Source: an uncultured Paracoccaceae bacterium (GTDB lineage Bacteria > Pseudomonadota > Alphaproteobacteria > Rhodobacterales > Rhodobacteraceae). Taken from it: 64,000 bases of DNA. How positions within the stretch are numbered: the first letter of the stretch is position 1; each line of letters begins with the position of its first letter. The notes beneath the pieces are model-generated. The model was not told the origin of the DNA, searched no databases, and worked only from the letters and a program-made list of their open reading frames with translations. Made by a program: the position numbers and the translations under genes. Where the stretch lies: positions 248,001 through 312,000 of the forward strand of contig CANLDN010000001.1 of NCBI GenBank assembly GCA_947489445.1. The letters run 5' to 3'. Of the stretch, positions 1 to 9,412 are shown piece by piece.

Positions 1-1
1 G

Positions 2-1852
2 TCGGATAGACCTGAAGAGATGGTGTATCTCGCCTTGCCCGATGACGGAGCGACGTCAGGCGACAACTACGCCGATCTGTCTGTCGCAGAATTCTTTTTG
101 CGATATGCGAAAGAGGCTATGCGCTCGGGCGATACACCCGAACCGCCTGACCGGAGCAAGGGCTTTTCTGCGGAAGAATATACGGAAAGGCTTACACCTG
201 AGCAGCGCCCTGTTCCTGACGGATGGCGTGTCTTTGCCGTTCAGGAAAAATACGCACGCGAATTCATATGGCGCATGCAATATCGGGACCGTTTTCTTGA
301 TGAGGCGCGCGAGAGGTACGCTTTCTGGACGCATGACGAACACCGTGCAGAACCGGAAAGGCTGGGTGCGCGGGTGCTATATTCTGCGCCCTACGAAAAC
401 CCATGGATCATGGAAAACTGGTATCAGCCGAATGCCAAACTATTCGATCGGCATTGGGTACCACTAGCCCTTCCGCCATCGAATTTTATCTCGGTTTACC
501 AGAAAATCCCTGAGGGCGATTCAATACTTTTGCGCGAACACCGCGTGACGGATACGGCGCCTTCATACCTGAGCGTCAAAACCTTTCAAAACACCCGCGA
601 CGGTGCCCTTTACGATCTGGTTGATCGTCCCGGTGGCGATGTGGTCGATATCCTCCCATTTTTTGAAGAAGATGGCCGTCTCTTCGTCCTTGCCAAGGAT
701 CGCTACCCAAGACCGATCGCAAACACGAAACCCCGCATGATCAGCCCAAATCTCGACGATAAGCGATGGTCGGGTCATATGATCGAACCCTTATCGGCCG
801 CCAATATCGATGGAACAATCGATGACGCCATCCGCGCGGTACTGAGCGACCGCGCCGGCTTGCAGGTTGATACCCTCCTTTTGGATCAGGCCAAGACGCT
901 GCACTATTATCCCGCACCAGCCGACTTGAACGAACGGGTCACGGCAATGCGGGTCGAAATCATGAACCCACCCAAGGATGAACAGCCTCTCGCGGGCCAG
1001 TTTTCGGGCTTCAGCAACGACGGCGTCTTTCGCCCTTTTGATGCGCAAAGCCTGTTGCAAGCGACGCAAACCGGCATGCTGCCAGAGGCGAGGCTGGAAA
1101 CAAACATATACGCCCTGATGCGCGAACGCGGGATCACGCCCGGCACCTGGCTTGGGCAGAATATCATAGTGGAAAACGCGCATACTGGTCAGCTACGGAC
1201 CATTGATGAACTTGTCGCCTTGCAAAAGCGGGACGCAGTTTTTGAAGAGGTCGATCAGCGCTCTCATTGGCTGAGGATTCAGCGGTCCCAGTTTCATGAA
1301 GTCGCATTGACTGATGGCCGGGAACATATCGTCGCCGCTGCAGAGCTTGAATTCATTCTGCCCACCCAAAACATTTCGACGAATTCGGTCATGCTGGCGT
1401 ACCTCGCCCTGGAGCCTGAAACGGCTGAGATCCTCATCGGAACTCAAAAGATTTCCGCGTCTCAGTCTCAGTTCGCCGCAGCGCAATCGCGTGAAGGGCA
1501 TAGCGGCCTGATTACGCTGCCAGGATACCGGTTGCCGACAACTGTTGAGCATATTCAGGACGTACCGGTCTGGATATCTGGGCAAACCGGTTTGCCCGAA
1601 AGATGTGTGAAAAGGCTGGGTGAGGGGTACTTTCCAAGTCTCGGTGTGATGCCAAACCGGATATTTCCGTACGTGATTACTGAAATGAGCGATCAAATGG
1701 TTGTTGAATGTAATTTCGTTTCACTGCGGCAACTGTTCGTTGAGCTTGATCAATTACGTGACCTGCATCTCATAAATGCAGTTTTTCGGGCGACACACGC
1801 CGTGGGCATGTGGACGGAATATGCTGAGACATTACGAAAGATTTCTGAGTGA
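2..1852 (+). CDS. Hypothetical protein with degenerate Nudix-like region, 5' end outside window
   Basis: The frame is open from base 2 to a stop at 1852. The first ATG at 20 has no well-placed ribosome binding site, so the true start probably lies upstream and at least 616 residues are visible. I do not recognise the whole protein. The part at about residues 210-330 has the look of a Nudix fold: a beta-rich stretch in which a user-supplied compound is read (VVDILPFFEEDGRLFVLAKD), then an AIRAVLSDRAGL helix where the Nudix box normally carries REUXEEXGU. The catalytic glutamates are absent, so if it is Nudix-like it is probably a binding rather than a hydrolysing domain. No signal peptide is visible. 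The next gene is a methyltransferase on the opposite strand. Confidence 0.75.
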   Translation, partial: SDRPEEMVYLALPDDGATSGDNYADLSVAEFFLRYAKEAMRSGDTPEPPDRSKGFSAEEYTERLTPEQRPVPDGWRVFAVQEKYAREFIWRMQYRDRFLDEARERYAFWTHDEHRAEPERLGARVLYSAPYENPWIMENWYQPNAKLFDRHWVPLALPPSNFISVYQKIPEGDSILLREHRVTDTAPSYLSVKTFQNTRDGALYDLVDRPGGDVVDILPFFEEDGRLFVLAKDRYPRPIANTKPRMISPNLDDKRWSGHMIEPLSAANIDGTIDDAIRAVLSDRAGLQVDTLLLDQAKTLHYYPAPADLNERVTAMRVEIMNPPKDEQPLAGQFSGFSNDGVFRPFDAQSLLQATQTGMLPEARLETNIYALMRERGITPGTWLGQNIIVENAHTGQLRTIDELVALQKRDAVFEEVDQRSHWLRIQRSQFHEVALTDGREHIVAAAELEFILPTQNISTNSVMLAYLALEPETAEILIGTQKISASQSQFAAAQSREGHSGLITLPGYRLPTTVEHIQDVPVWISGQTGLPERCVKRLGEGYFPSLGVMPNRIFPYVITEMSDQMVVECNFVSLRQLFVELDQLRDLHLINAVFRATHAVGMWTEYAETLRKISE

Positions 1853-2309
1853 AATTTCCTTGGTTAGGCAAAGCTTACGCCCATTGCACGTAGGTCGATG
1901 AATGCGCATGCTCATCTTGAGCGTGAAACGGGCACATCACTGTGAAAAAAGGGGCGCTCATGGATGTCTACTTCAGAGAAGCAGCGATGCGGCGAAAGCG
2001 TCGAGGGTCAATGTGCGGATTGGGCCGATCCATAAGGTACGCTCTCGGAGCGGAACAGGGGCAACGCTGCACCGCCGCAAGGCGGCAATGAGCTCATTTC
2101 GACCGCTCCAATTTGCTTAGGCAAGCCGCGATGCAGTACGTAACTAATTAGATTGACTTGAGATTTACCCTCGAAGACGAGTCTAAAGTTCTTTGCCTAA
2201 GAGAAGTATGATTTGGCGCACATCTCTCGGCGGGCCGATTAGTATTCTTAAACCTTTTTGCGGGGAGGCCGTGACTTGGGGCTCCTTAGACTTGGAAGCC
2301 AATCAACAG
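1853..2309. other. Intergenic region without a supportable gene
   Basis: 457 bases between the stops of two convergent genes. Short open frames here show no ribosome binding site or recognisable protein. A small hairpin with a GCAA tetraloop (CCGCC/GGCGG, 2072-2085) is present. The sequence looks like decayed intergenic DNA. Confidence 0.5.
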
Positions 2310-3164
2310 TCAAGACCGTTTGAGCACCATCATAAGGTAGGTGTTGTTGGCTGCAAAGTGCGCTGCATTGCGTGTTTTCTGGTTGAACCGCTGATCAAGC
2401 CGCGCACGCTTTCGCGTGCTTATCGTGCGGCACATAATCCAATGAATTGCGCCACGTAGGCGTGGCCGCTGTTTGGCGAATTCAGCGTCAACGCGTTGTC
2501 CCGCATAGCCAATCACATTGAAGAGCCCCTGCTCCAAATCAATCGAGGGAGCGACTTGGGTTGTAATGTCTTCCTCTTGACTGACTTCGACCGAAGAGGA
2601 TTCGACCAGCTCACGGAAAGCTGCGATTGGATGGCCTCCACCTACGGTTGATTGGACAGCATCACCGGTGAATGTTTCACTTCGAAAGCAATCTGCAATA
2701 ACAACGCGTCCACTTGGGGATAATAGGGACAGACACTTCGTAAGCCCTTGATCGAGAGGAATATACTGGTAGCTTTCGGAAAATAGACACACATCGAAAA
2801 CGCCTTGGACCTCTGCGTCCTCGAACTTCGTTTCGTGGACGACCGCCTGGGGCGCATTTTCGCGACAGCGACTGGCGAGAAAAGCGCTCGGGACAACGAT
2901 TTCAACTTGATGGCCAAGAGCAATCAGTTTGCGCGCCGTCTCTCCCGCGCCGCCGCCAATATCAAGAATCCGGCATGGCGTTTCCGGCAAACGCTCGAAT
3001 AAGCGTTCGGTATAGGCGACCTGCGCGGCGCCAAAATTGGCCGCGCAAACCTCCAATCCGTCCCAATATCCATAATGAAGATTTTCGGCACCGGTGAGCC
3101 ACTTTAAATAGGTCAAACCAATATCAAGTCCGAGACTTCGTGTGTCTATCTTATTTCGCCCCAT
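2310..3164 (-). CDS. Class I SAM-dependent methyltransferase
   Basis: 284 residues. Motif I is clear as ILDIGGGAGETARKL at about residues 66-80, followed by an acidic strand end and the later VVIADCF strand typical of the Rossmann methyltransferase fold. The N-terminal LHYGYWDG stretch is shared with UbiE/tocopherol-type small-molecule methyltransferases, so a small-molecule substrate is likely, but it cannot be named. Expected to be cytosolic, with no signal peptide or membrane segment. The start at 3164 lacks a clear Shine-Dalgarno sequence. It is transcribed toward the large hypothetical protein and has no operon partner. Confidence 0.8.
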   Translation of the reverse strand: MGRNKIDTRSLGLDIGLTYLKWLTGAENLHYGYWDGLEVCAANFGAAQVAYTERLFERLPETPCRILDIGGGAGETARKLIALGHQVEIVVPSAFLASRCRENAPQAVVHETKFEDAEVQGVFDVCLFSESYQYIPLDQGLTKCLSLLSPSGRVVIADCFRSETFTGDAVQSTVGGGHPIAAFRELVESSSVEVSQEEDITTQVAPSIDLEQGLFNVIGYAGQRVDAEFAKQRPRLRGAIHWIMCRTISTRKRARLDQRFNQKTRNAAHFAANNTYLMMVLKRS

Positions 3165-3665
3165 GCAATTTCATTAGTGGGTATCGCTCCATTGCGAAAG
3201 AAAAATGTTGTTCAATGCGGTGTAGGTTGAGTGCATTGTGGATCGTCAGAATTGAGCGCAACTCGAGTGCGTTATTGATGCGGACATGATTAGGTCTTGC
3301 ATCGACAAACATGGATCCCAACCTTTGTGATCAAAGGGCAAGCGGCCAGCGACCGTTTTCTTTGCCCTTGCTGAAGAGAGGTCGGTCCATTGAAGGATAT
3401 GGCGCACTTGCAGCGAAGGTCAGCTAAGGTCCGCACAGCGGTCATCTGGCACATTTTAGAGGCAGATGAACCCGACTGAAACAGTCGGATGACGGCTTTG
3501 AGCCCAGAGTGACAGATGCTGCACGGCGAGCGAAGGTCGGTTTTCTATTCTAACCGCATCGAGTCCCTGTGTTTACGTCCTGGCTAGTGGGTGAGTTCGA
3601 GTGAGCCAAAGAGTGGAACGACACCGATAGGAACTCCGTTTAGAATGTGTCTTTTGAAGTGGTTG
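3165..3665. other. Intergenic region with a small hairpin, no gene seen
   Basis: 501 bases between a methyltransferase start and the end of the next minus-strand gene. A perfect 7-bp hairpin (CCGACTG-AAA-CAGTCGG, 3472-3488) is visible without a T tract. No frame has both a ribosome binding site and protein-like composition. Confidence 0.5.
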
Positions 3666-4403
3666 TTAAAGTCGTCTTGGTAAATACCACGCATACACAT
3701 GAAAGATCCCACTTGGGTGTGTCGTCTCTCGACACAAAGCTCCAAGCGCGGTGCCAGATGGGCCATCGACCGAGGCAACTCGCAAAAGATAGAATTTGTT
3801 GGCCCCCGCATCATATTCGACATCACCAACACCTCGAAACCTTTTTTGTATGGCGTCCGCACACTGATCCAACAACAATTCACCCTTTGAACCGTGAAGA
3901 ATTTGACCCTGCTTGTAAGCCTCCGGATCACGTGGCCTGAAGCTTCCGTAGCATTGCCTGATATATGCCTGATCAGCACCATCCGGGTATCTGGTTTGGT
4001 TGGCGACCTCGTCCATAGCGGCTTCGAATATCTCCGAAGGCATATTTGTTTCGGGCATTTCTTCTATGACCTCAGAGACAGCCAAGAGTAACTGCTGATA
4101 GCATTGTAAAACAAAGCGATCATCCACTGGCCTACCGACCAAGTCATCTTCCAGAGGGAGACTTGTCGTGAAATGGATTGAATTCGCACCCCAACTAACG
4201 CCCGGAAAATCACGTACATCGAAAGGTGCTTGATAGTTTGTCACATCGCCGATCACGTGACGTTCCCGCCAGTCTTCCTGCCACGTTACAGAAAACAGGT
4301 TCACGAACGGGTCTTTTTCTACTGGCCCACGAAACGACACAAAGGCGGCTGCGGAGCAAACGGCGAAGCCGATAACAAGAACTAGTCTGCTTCTTGGTTT
4401 CAT
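3666..4403 (-). CDS. Hypothetical membrane-anchored or secreted protein
   Basis: The frame extends back to 4526, but the ATG at 4403 is chosen because a GGGAG/GGAAG ribosome site precedes it and a signal-anchor begins right there (MKPRSRLVLVIGFAVCSAAA). That gives 245 residues. The rest is soluble-looking and contains several cysteines (CYQQLL, IRQCYGSF, LDQCADAI, GALCRE) that could pair in the periplasm. I do not recognise the family. The neighbour downstream on the same strand of the chromosome region is also a small membrane-anchored protein, but the two are separated by about 300 bases and need not be co-transcribed. Confidence 0.65.
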   Translation of the reverse strand: MKPRSRLVLVIGFAVCSAAAFVSFRGPVEKDPFVNLFSVTWQEDWRERHVIGDVTNYQAPFDVRDFPGVSWGANSIHFTTSLPLEDDLVGRPVDDRFVLQCYQQLLLAVSEVIEEMPETNMPSEIFEAAMDEVANQTRYPDGADQAYIRQCYGSFRPRDPEAYKQGQILHGSKGELLLDQCADAIQKRFRGVGDVEYDAGANKFYLLRVASVDGPSGTALGALCRETTHPSGIFHVYAWYLPRRL

Positions 4404-4700
4404 CTGAACTTCCACTCCCTGTTTAATATGAACCAGGACGTATAAACAGCTTTGGTAAAAACCCGAAATGCGCACTACTTTCTTGTTCTGACACATCGCA
4501 GCGAAAGTTCGCTTCGAAACTGGCATTCCTTGATGAAGTTATATGACTGGTTCGACGGCGCAAATGCCAGCAAAAGTGCGCGTATCATTTTGACGATCTA
4601 ATGTCGTGACGTTCGGCGTCGTGTCTTGCTACGCGTCAGGCTCGATCGCATGCCAGCCGTTCTAATCAAGCGCCTCCAACATGGATTTTCAAGACAAGAG

Positions 4701-5216
4701 TTAACGTGACAACAATAGCCGGAAATCGGCTATCTCAATTGGGTCAAAATGAAACATATAAGGGCTGCCAAGTATAGAGACATCCAGCGTACCTTCGTCA
4801 ACCAGTGCATCCATATCTGTGTCATTGAAGCCTTCCAACGTCACGCTGCTTAGTGTCACCGAGGCCGCCATTAAGGAGCCGTAGCGCGGACGAGCATCAC
4901 TTTCCCAATTAATCGGTGTGAGAGCATAAATCAGCGTGTCGGTGTCTATACCGACACGCTGTGCATCGGGCCTTGTCAGCACAACATGCCGCGCCTTTTG
5001 ATCAAATACAAAGCGGACAGGCACATCATTGATTTTGAGCGTAGGATAAAACCGCCAATCATCAACACTTGGCGGGATGCTAACTGTGCCGTCGGTAAGA
5101 GCGAATTGGTCTGCGTATATCCTTTGCTGGCGATTTTCATGCACTGTGTAGACGGCAACCCCGACGAAGATGCAAAGGATAAGAAATCCTAGCATAATTT
5201 TGGTCATTTGATTCAT
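4701..5216 (-). CDS. Membrane-anchored retropepsin-like protein lacking the catalytic DTG
   Basis: 171 residues: a single N-terminal membrane segment (about 5-24) then a beta-rich domain. The pattern VRFVFDQKARHVVLTRPDAQRVGID matches the retropepsin-like aspartic protease family (TIGR02281/clan AA), in which this place reads as a hydrophobic strand, D-T-G-A/S, then V-x-L-T-x-x-D-A-x-x-L-G-I. The closing LDVSILGSPYMFHFD mirrors the family's ILGMSFL-type segment. Here D-T-G is replaced by D-Q-K, so proteolytic activity is unlikely. Length fits the family. The active domain would face the periplasm. Assignment is by motif pattern only. Confidence 0.7.
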   Translation of the reverse strand: MNQMTKIMLGFLILCIFVGVAVYTVHENRQQRIYADQFALTDGTVSIPPSVDDWRFYPTLKINDVPVRFVFDQKARHVVLTRPDAQRVGIDTDTLIYALTPINWESDARPRYGSLMAASVTLSSVTLEGFNDTDMDALVDEGTLDVSILGSPYMFHFDPIEIADFRLLLSR

Positions 5217-5650
5217 ATTTGGCTTTCTTTGACGAAACCGACACCCGAAACATCACTAGGCTCGAAAACCTACCAAACCGACGGATTTTGGCAAGTCGTG
5301 CTCAACTGGAAATCATTTCAAGTGCTGTGACTCATTCATTTTGGCAAACATGCTTCCAAATTCAAGCGGACATCGGTGGTCAATGATTGAACGGCGGGAA
5401 AGTCCCGCCCTGCCGCCGTCAGGGCGCCTGGCAGCCAAGGTCGGCAGAGAGCCCAAGGCGGTCCTTTTGATTTTGTGCTGCGTGCGCATGCAGCGGTACG
5501 ATCGCTGCATAAGCGAAATATACAATGCCGCAACGCAGCTGAAGTAGCGGTCGTTGATGCAAAGCGCAGTGAAGAAGTCGATGTAAGAAAGAGGATGTGG
5601 GAGGAGCGGTCATCCATGACAAGACATCGAACGACCGCTTCTCCTAAAAG
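5217..5650. other. Intergenic region with a GC-rich hairpin
   Basis: 434 bases between a minus-strand gene start and the 3' end of the iron-uptake operon. A perfect 7-bp hairpin GGCGGGA-AAG-TCCCGCC spans 5393-5409. It reads into GC-rich sequence and lacks a T tract, so it is not a classical terminator. No credible gene was found on either strand. Confidence 0.5.
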
Positions 5651-6616
5651 TCAATTCACCGCTGCAAGACTTGGCCTGCCGCCGACATGGGTCACTACAT
5701 AATAGATCTGCCGCTCAAGCGATCCGAAATTCGTGCCCGTTGAATGCTCGCGCGGCAGGACGATGTAGCGTCCCTCGGCGCAGACTGTGAGGATGTCGCA
5801 CCAGCCAGGCAGGACGTCGTTCAATCGTTCGAAAGGGCTAGCAGCCGTATCACCATAAGCCACAGTGAAGGTATCAAAAAGGTAGTCAGCGTTATGCTCT
5901 GGCATCGTCTCAGCGCTAACCGTTTCTCCCCAGATCACACCCCGATCTGACATGGATTGCGCAAAATCTGTCCGCACCATGCCGAGGTCTTCCAGAACCT
6001 GCGTCAGACCGCCATATCCAGCGTAAACCTCAAGGCTGCCATCCCAGCCTTGGATCTTGGCGTAACTTGCGCCTTGCAATTGCGGCACCCAACGACGGGC
6101 ATCCTCGATCAAGGCGGTATAGCGCGCGCGTTCAAATTCAAACCTGTCCATAACACCCGCCGCATCCGCGATGGCGCGGGTGCTCACAAAGGCCTCATTC
6201 GATCGCGGGATCAGTACGACAGGCCCGGCGGTACGCAGCTTTTCGATGTGGTTGGCGTCTGCATCCTCCCATTCAAGGATCAAGTCGGGCGAAAGGCCGG
6301 CGATGGTTTCATAGTCCCATGCATTCCACTGCCCGACAAACGCAATGCCGGAGTTTTCGAAATCCAGGCCATAGAACAAGTCAACCGCGCGCATATAAAG
6401 CGTTCCATCGTCCGTCATGCGGCCCATGGAACCAACGACAGGCGCGCCAAGCTCGATCAATGTCAAAGTGATCGATTGATCATGCATGCCGATGATGCGT
6501 TCAGGCTGAACGGGGATTTCAACCTCTGTACCAGAGGCGTCTGTGACCGTGCGCATGTCCTGTGCGGCAGTTGCGGTCGCAAACAGGATTGCGGCCAAGA
6601 GAGTAACGAGTCTCAT
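5651..6616 (-). CDS. Iron-siderophore ABC transporter substrate-binding protein (fourth in operon)
   Basis: 321 residues with an N-terminal signal peptide (cleavage likely after ATATAA) and a TroA/FepB-type periplasmic binding fold: PERIIGMHDQSITLTLIELG then ETIAGLSPDLILEW. The C-terminal block PGWCDILTVCAEGRYIVLPRE is closely matched in the binding protein encoded at 9413-10369 (PGYCDVLTACAEGRFIALPRE), so these two are paralogues. It is the last gene of the operon, 13 bases after the FhuF-like gene, with an AAGGA ribosome site. It should deliver a ferric chelate to the FecCD-type permeases encoded upstream. The ligand is unknown. Confidence 0.85.
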   Translation of the reverse strand: MRLVTLLAAILFATATAAQDMRTVTDASGTEVEIPVQPERIIGMHDQSITLTLIELGAPVVGSMGRMTDDGTLYMRAVDLFYGLDFENSGIAFVGQWNAWDYETIAGLSPDLILEWEDADANHIEKLRTAGPVVLIPRSNEAFVSTRAIADAAGVMDRFEFERARYTALIEDARRWVPQLQGASYAKIQGWDGSLEVYAGYGGLTQVLEDLGMVRTDFAQSMSDRGVIWGETVSAETMPEHNADYLFDTFTVAYGDTAASPFERLNDVLPGWCDILTVCAEGRYIVLPREHSTGTNFGSLERQIYYVVTHVGGRPSLAAVN

Positions 6617-6629
6617 AGTCTAGTTTTCC

Positions 6630-7466
6630 TTATCGTGAGGTGTGGTTGTCTGCCCGCAAGTAGGTCCTGCGCAGATAGTTGCGGAACCGGTCGGTGCGGC
6701 TTGCGTCGTCACGCAGAACGCAGGTGGTGCAGTAATCCGGTTTGCCGGGGCGAGTGTAAGCGCGGCAGCATCCGCCGCGCACCCGCAGCCACTGGCCGAT
6801 CTCTGGCGCTTCGGGCAAAGTGATGTGGTCAAAACGGACTTTGCGATTGGTCAGTTTCGTGCCCGGTTCCCGCAAGATGGACATTGCAGCATCCATCCCC
6901 TCTTGTTCGCGGTCCAGTGCGCGACCGTGGGTCAGAAATGCATAGGCGATGCTGTCCCCGACCAGCCTGTGAAAGGCTGTGTTGCTCAGCTTGCTCAGAT
7001 GGGTCATGTCTCCGACCAAAGGGTGGAAAAGACCCTCTACCGTCTTTGCAAAGGCATGGGGCGACAGTGACGGTGCAAATGCGAGCGCGTCAGGCGTCAA
7101 GGTCAGGTCAAACGCCTGGGAAACGCCGTTTTCGCCGTCCTCCGTCCACTGCACGAAACGCGGACAGACATGCACCGCATCCATATCTGCCCCAACAACC
7201 CAGTGCCCGCGCAAGGCCAAGGCGGCAAAGGTCTGGACCACCGCAAAACTCAGATCACCCATCAGGTAGGCTGCACATAACTTTGTGTCCGGCCCGTCTA
7301 CGTCAATCGCGGCATCCGCCATCCACCGCCTAAGTGTCGGCACCGGCACGGCTTCAAGGGACACGGCGTCCGCGTCTCTCTCCAGCCCTACGATCGGTGA
7401 AAAGTCATCGTCCAGCCGTGGCAGGGCAATGGCCTGGTCTTGCCATGTCTGGCGCATATGGATCAT
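6630..7466 (-). CDS. FhuF-like siderophore-iron reductase
   Basis: 278 residues. The C-terminal cysteine set is Cys233-Cys234, then 11 residues, Cys246-x2-Cys249. This is the unusual [2Fe-2S] ligand pattern of FhuF, although the classic spacing is 10 residues. FhuF proteins reduce ferric siderophores in the cytosol to release iron, and the protein has no signal peptide, in agreement. It overlaps the upstream binding-protein gene by four bases (ATGA) and precedes a further binding-protein gene, so it is embedded within the import operon. This supports a hydroxamate- or catecholate-type ferric chelate as cargo rather than heme or cobalamin. Confidence 0.8.
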   Translation of the reverse strand: MIHMRQTWQDQAIALPRLDDDFSPIVGLERDADAVSLEAVPVPTLRRWMADAAIDVDGPDTKLCAAYLMGDLSFAVVQTFAALALRGHWVVGADMDAVHVCPRFVQWTEDGENGVSQAFDLTLTPDALAFAPSLSPHAFAKTVEGLFHPLVGDMTHLSKLSNTAFHRLVGDSIAYAFLTHGRALDREQEGMDAAMSILREPGTKLTNRKVRFDHITLPEAPEIGQWLRVRGGCCRAYTRPGKPDYCTTCVLRDDASRTDRFRNYLRRTYLRADNHTSR

Positions 7467-8431
7467 TCGATCACCAGATCGCGGTTGATGCTGTCATCCA
7501 GCAACACGGCACTGATCTGCTCCATTCCGTTGACGATCTTGCCCCAGGCCGATCCGACCATCTGTGATCCGTCAAGGACATAGATTTGCCCCGCCTGCGC
7601 AACCGGCAATGCCTGCACAATTGGCTCGGATATAAACGCGTCGTATTCCGAAGAAGCACCACCCGCATCCGCATCGAACGTGAGGAACATCATCACATCG
7701 GCGGCATGATCGCCGATGAGCTCAAGGCTCTTGTTTGCGCGATCCGTGCTCCGGTCCGCCTCGGCAGGGGTCATGGTAGGATCGAGCGCGCGGCGGATCG
7801 CACCGAAGGCTTGTGTCGGTTCAATGCCATAGAACCCGTCGCCCTCATGTTCGCGGGTGACCACCGACAAGGTTGTCGTGTCCATCAAGTCACCAAGCTC
7901 CGCACGCACTTGGGCAGCGCGGACCTGCATCTGGGCCTGCAATTCTGCCGCGCGGTCGGTGCGGTTGACTACATCGGCAAACTGAAACAACGCGTCTTCG
8001 AGCGGCTGGTTGAACATGTCGATCACGACAACGGGCGCCACACCGTTGAGCAGGTCAGGAGCCTCGGGTGGCCATGGCGATGCGATGATGAGGTCGGGTT
8101 GCAGCGCTGCGATTGTCTCGACATCCGGTGGACCGCCGTAAGATCCAACCCAAATCACAGCAGAAGTGTCATACCCCTCCATCCGGCGGAAAATCTGTTC
8201 GCCCGCGCTGTTGACGTGCCCGGATGACCCGATTGGTGTCACGCCAAGTTCCATGAGTGGTAGAAGTCCGTTCTGATCCTGTAGCGTAACAATCCGCTGT
8301 GGATCGATAGGGATGCAGGTTGCGCCGCCCGCATGGGTGAATGCACGCAAGCCCACGTCACAGTTCAGAGCAAATGCAGGGGTGGCAAATAGGGCCACGG
8401 CAAATGTGGCAAGTGCAAACCTTGGGGTCAT
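7463..8431 (-). CDS. Iron-siderophore ABC transporter substrate-binding protein (third in operon)
   Basis: 322 residues with signal peptide (cut near ATPAFA) and a TroA-type fold (QRIVTLQDQNGLLPLMELG, ETIAALQPDLIIASPW). The mature N-terminus carries a Cys-rich collar, LNCDVGLRAFTHAGGATCIP, that is almost repeated in the binding protein at 9413-10369 (LECGDGMRAFTHMTGETCIP). The two cysteines probably form a disulfide ahead of the first lobe. Start and stop overlap the neighbours on both sides by four bases, so it is translationally coupled. It is one of four distinct periplasmic receptors serving one permease pair. Confidence 0.85.
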   Translation of the reverse strand: MTPRFALATFAVALFATPAFALNCDVGLRAFTHAGGATCIPIDPQRIVTLQDQNGLLPLMELGVTPIGSSGHVNSAGEQIFRRMEGYDTSAVIWVGSYGGPPDVETIAALQPDLIIASPWPPEAPDLLNGVAPVVVIDMFNQPLEDALFQFADVVNRTDRAAELQAQMQVRAAQVRAELGDLMDTTTLSVVTREHEGDGFYGIEPTQAFGAIRRALDPTMTPAEADRSTDRANKSLELIGDHAADVMMFLTFDADAGGASSEYDAFISEPIVQALPVAQAGQIYVLDGSQMVGSAWGKIVNGMEQISAVLLDDSINRDLVIE

Positions 8432-9399
8432 TGGGTCTTTCCTTCGGTCAAATCTATGGGCGCCTTCGGAGACGCTAGAGATGCGTTCAATGCCGGCTCG
8501 AGACGATCCAGCGCATAGGGTAGGCTGAGGAGTGAGGCGTGACTGAATGCGCCGGTCAGAAGATCATCAACGAAGATCTCGCCACCCTTTAGGACATCGC
8601 GGCCCGGCAGGTTCAGAACCGGGCTGAAATCCTCCTGTGAAGCAAACCAAAGGATCACATCGGCGTCGATATCGGGCAGGCTTTCGCCACTGATATCCAC
8701 GGCAAAGCCACCCTCTGGAACCAATGCATCCACTGCGGCGGGTGTCGCAAAGCCCAGATTTGACAGGATTTGCGGCCGCACATCGCCGCTGCCGTAGACG
8801 CCCAGCCGCCCATCCCAAACATAGGCCACGCTGGCGGTCCGTCCTTGCCAGTTGGGATTGGCCGTTTGCAGATCATCAAATCGTGCGTTGAGGCGCGCTA
8901 TTGCAGTCTCTGCCTGTTCCAGGCGACCGGTTGCCAGTCCGGCAAGGCGCGCGCGGGCGTCCCATGGCATTTCGTAGTCGCCAACACCGTCGGACACTGC
9001 AACGACAGGCGCAATCTGCGACAGTTTTGCGTGCATGTCCGTATCAATGCCGGACCACATGGCGAGGATGACATCCGGGTCTGTTGCTGCCAATGCCTCA
9101 AGGTCGATCTCGCGGTGTATCACCAGCGGATCACTTGTCAAAAACTCTACTGCCCAGGGCCAGACGGTTTGTTCGTAGTCGCCATACCAGTAGCGGATTG
9201 CGACCGGTTGAATACCAAGGGCGAGCAGGTCGTCCGCACCGTTGAAGTCAAGCGTCGCAACCCGGTCAGGTCGCTCGCCGATCACGGCGGGGCCAAACCT
9301 TGTTTCAACAGTAAGAGGGAATTCCTGAGCAAGCGCAGCGGCGCAGGTGCATATAAGCACGGCCAGCATTGTCAGGGCATTTCGTACATATAAGAGCAT
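8428..9399 (-). CDS. Iron-siderophore ABC transporter substrate-binding protein (second in operon)
   Basis: 323 residues with a signal peptide ending near AAALAQ. FepB/FecB-like features are PDRVATLDFNGADDLLALG and LEALAATDPDVILAMW. It is the most divergent of the four receptors: it lacks both the N-terminal Cys collar and the C-terminal PGxCD...LPRE block that link the others in pairs. It resembles the group in which a tryptophan-rich WYGDYEQTVWPW loop follows the first strand, as in receptors for hydroxamate or desferrioxamine-type chelates, though this is only suggestive. It overlaps the next gene by four bases. Confidence 0.82.
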   Translation of the reverse strand: MLLYVRNALTMLAVLICTCAAALAQEFPLTVETRFGPAVIGERPDRVATLDFNGADDLLALGIQPVAIRYWYGDYEQTVWPWAVEFLTSDPLVIHREIDLEALAATDPDVILAMWSGIDTDMHAKLSQIAPVVAVSDGVGDYEMPWDARARLAGLATGRLEQAETAIARLNARFDDLQTANPNWQGRTASVAYVWDGRLGVYGSGDVRPQILSNLGFATPAAVDALVPEGGFAVDISGESLPDIDADVILWFASQEDFSPVLNLPGRDVLKGGEIFVDDLLTGAFSHASLLSLPYALDRLEPALNASLASPKAPIDLTEGKTQ

Positions 9400-9412
9400 T
9401 GCCGATTGGCTC

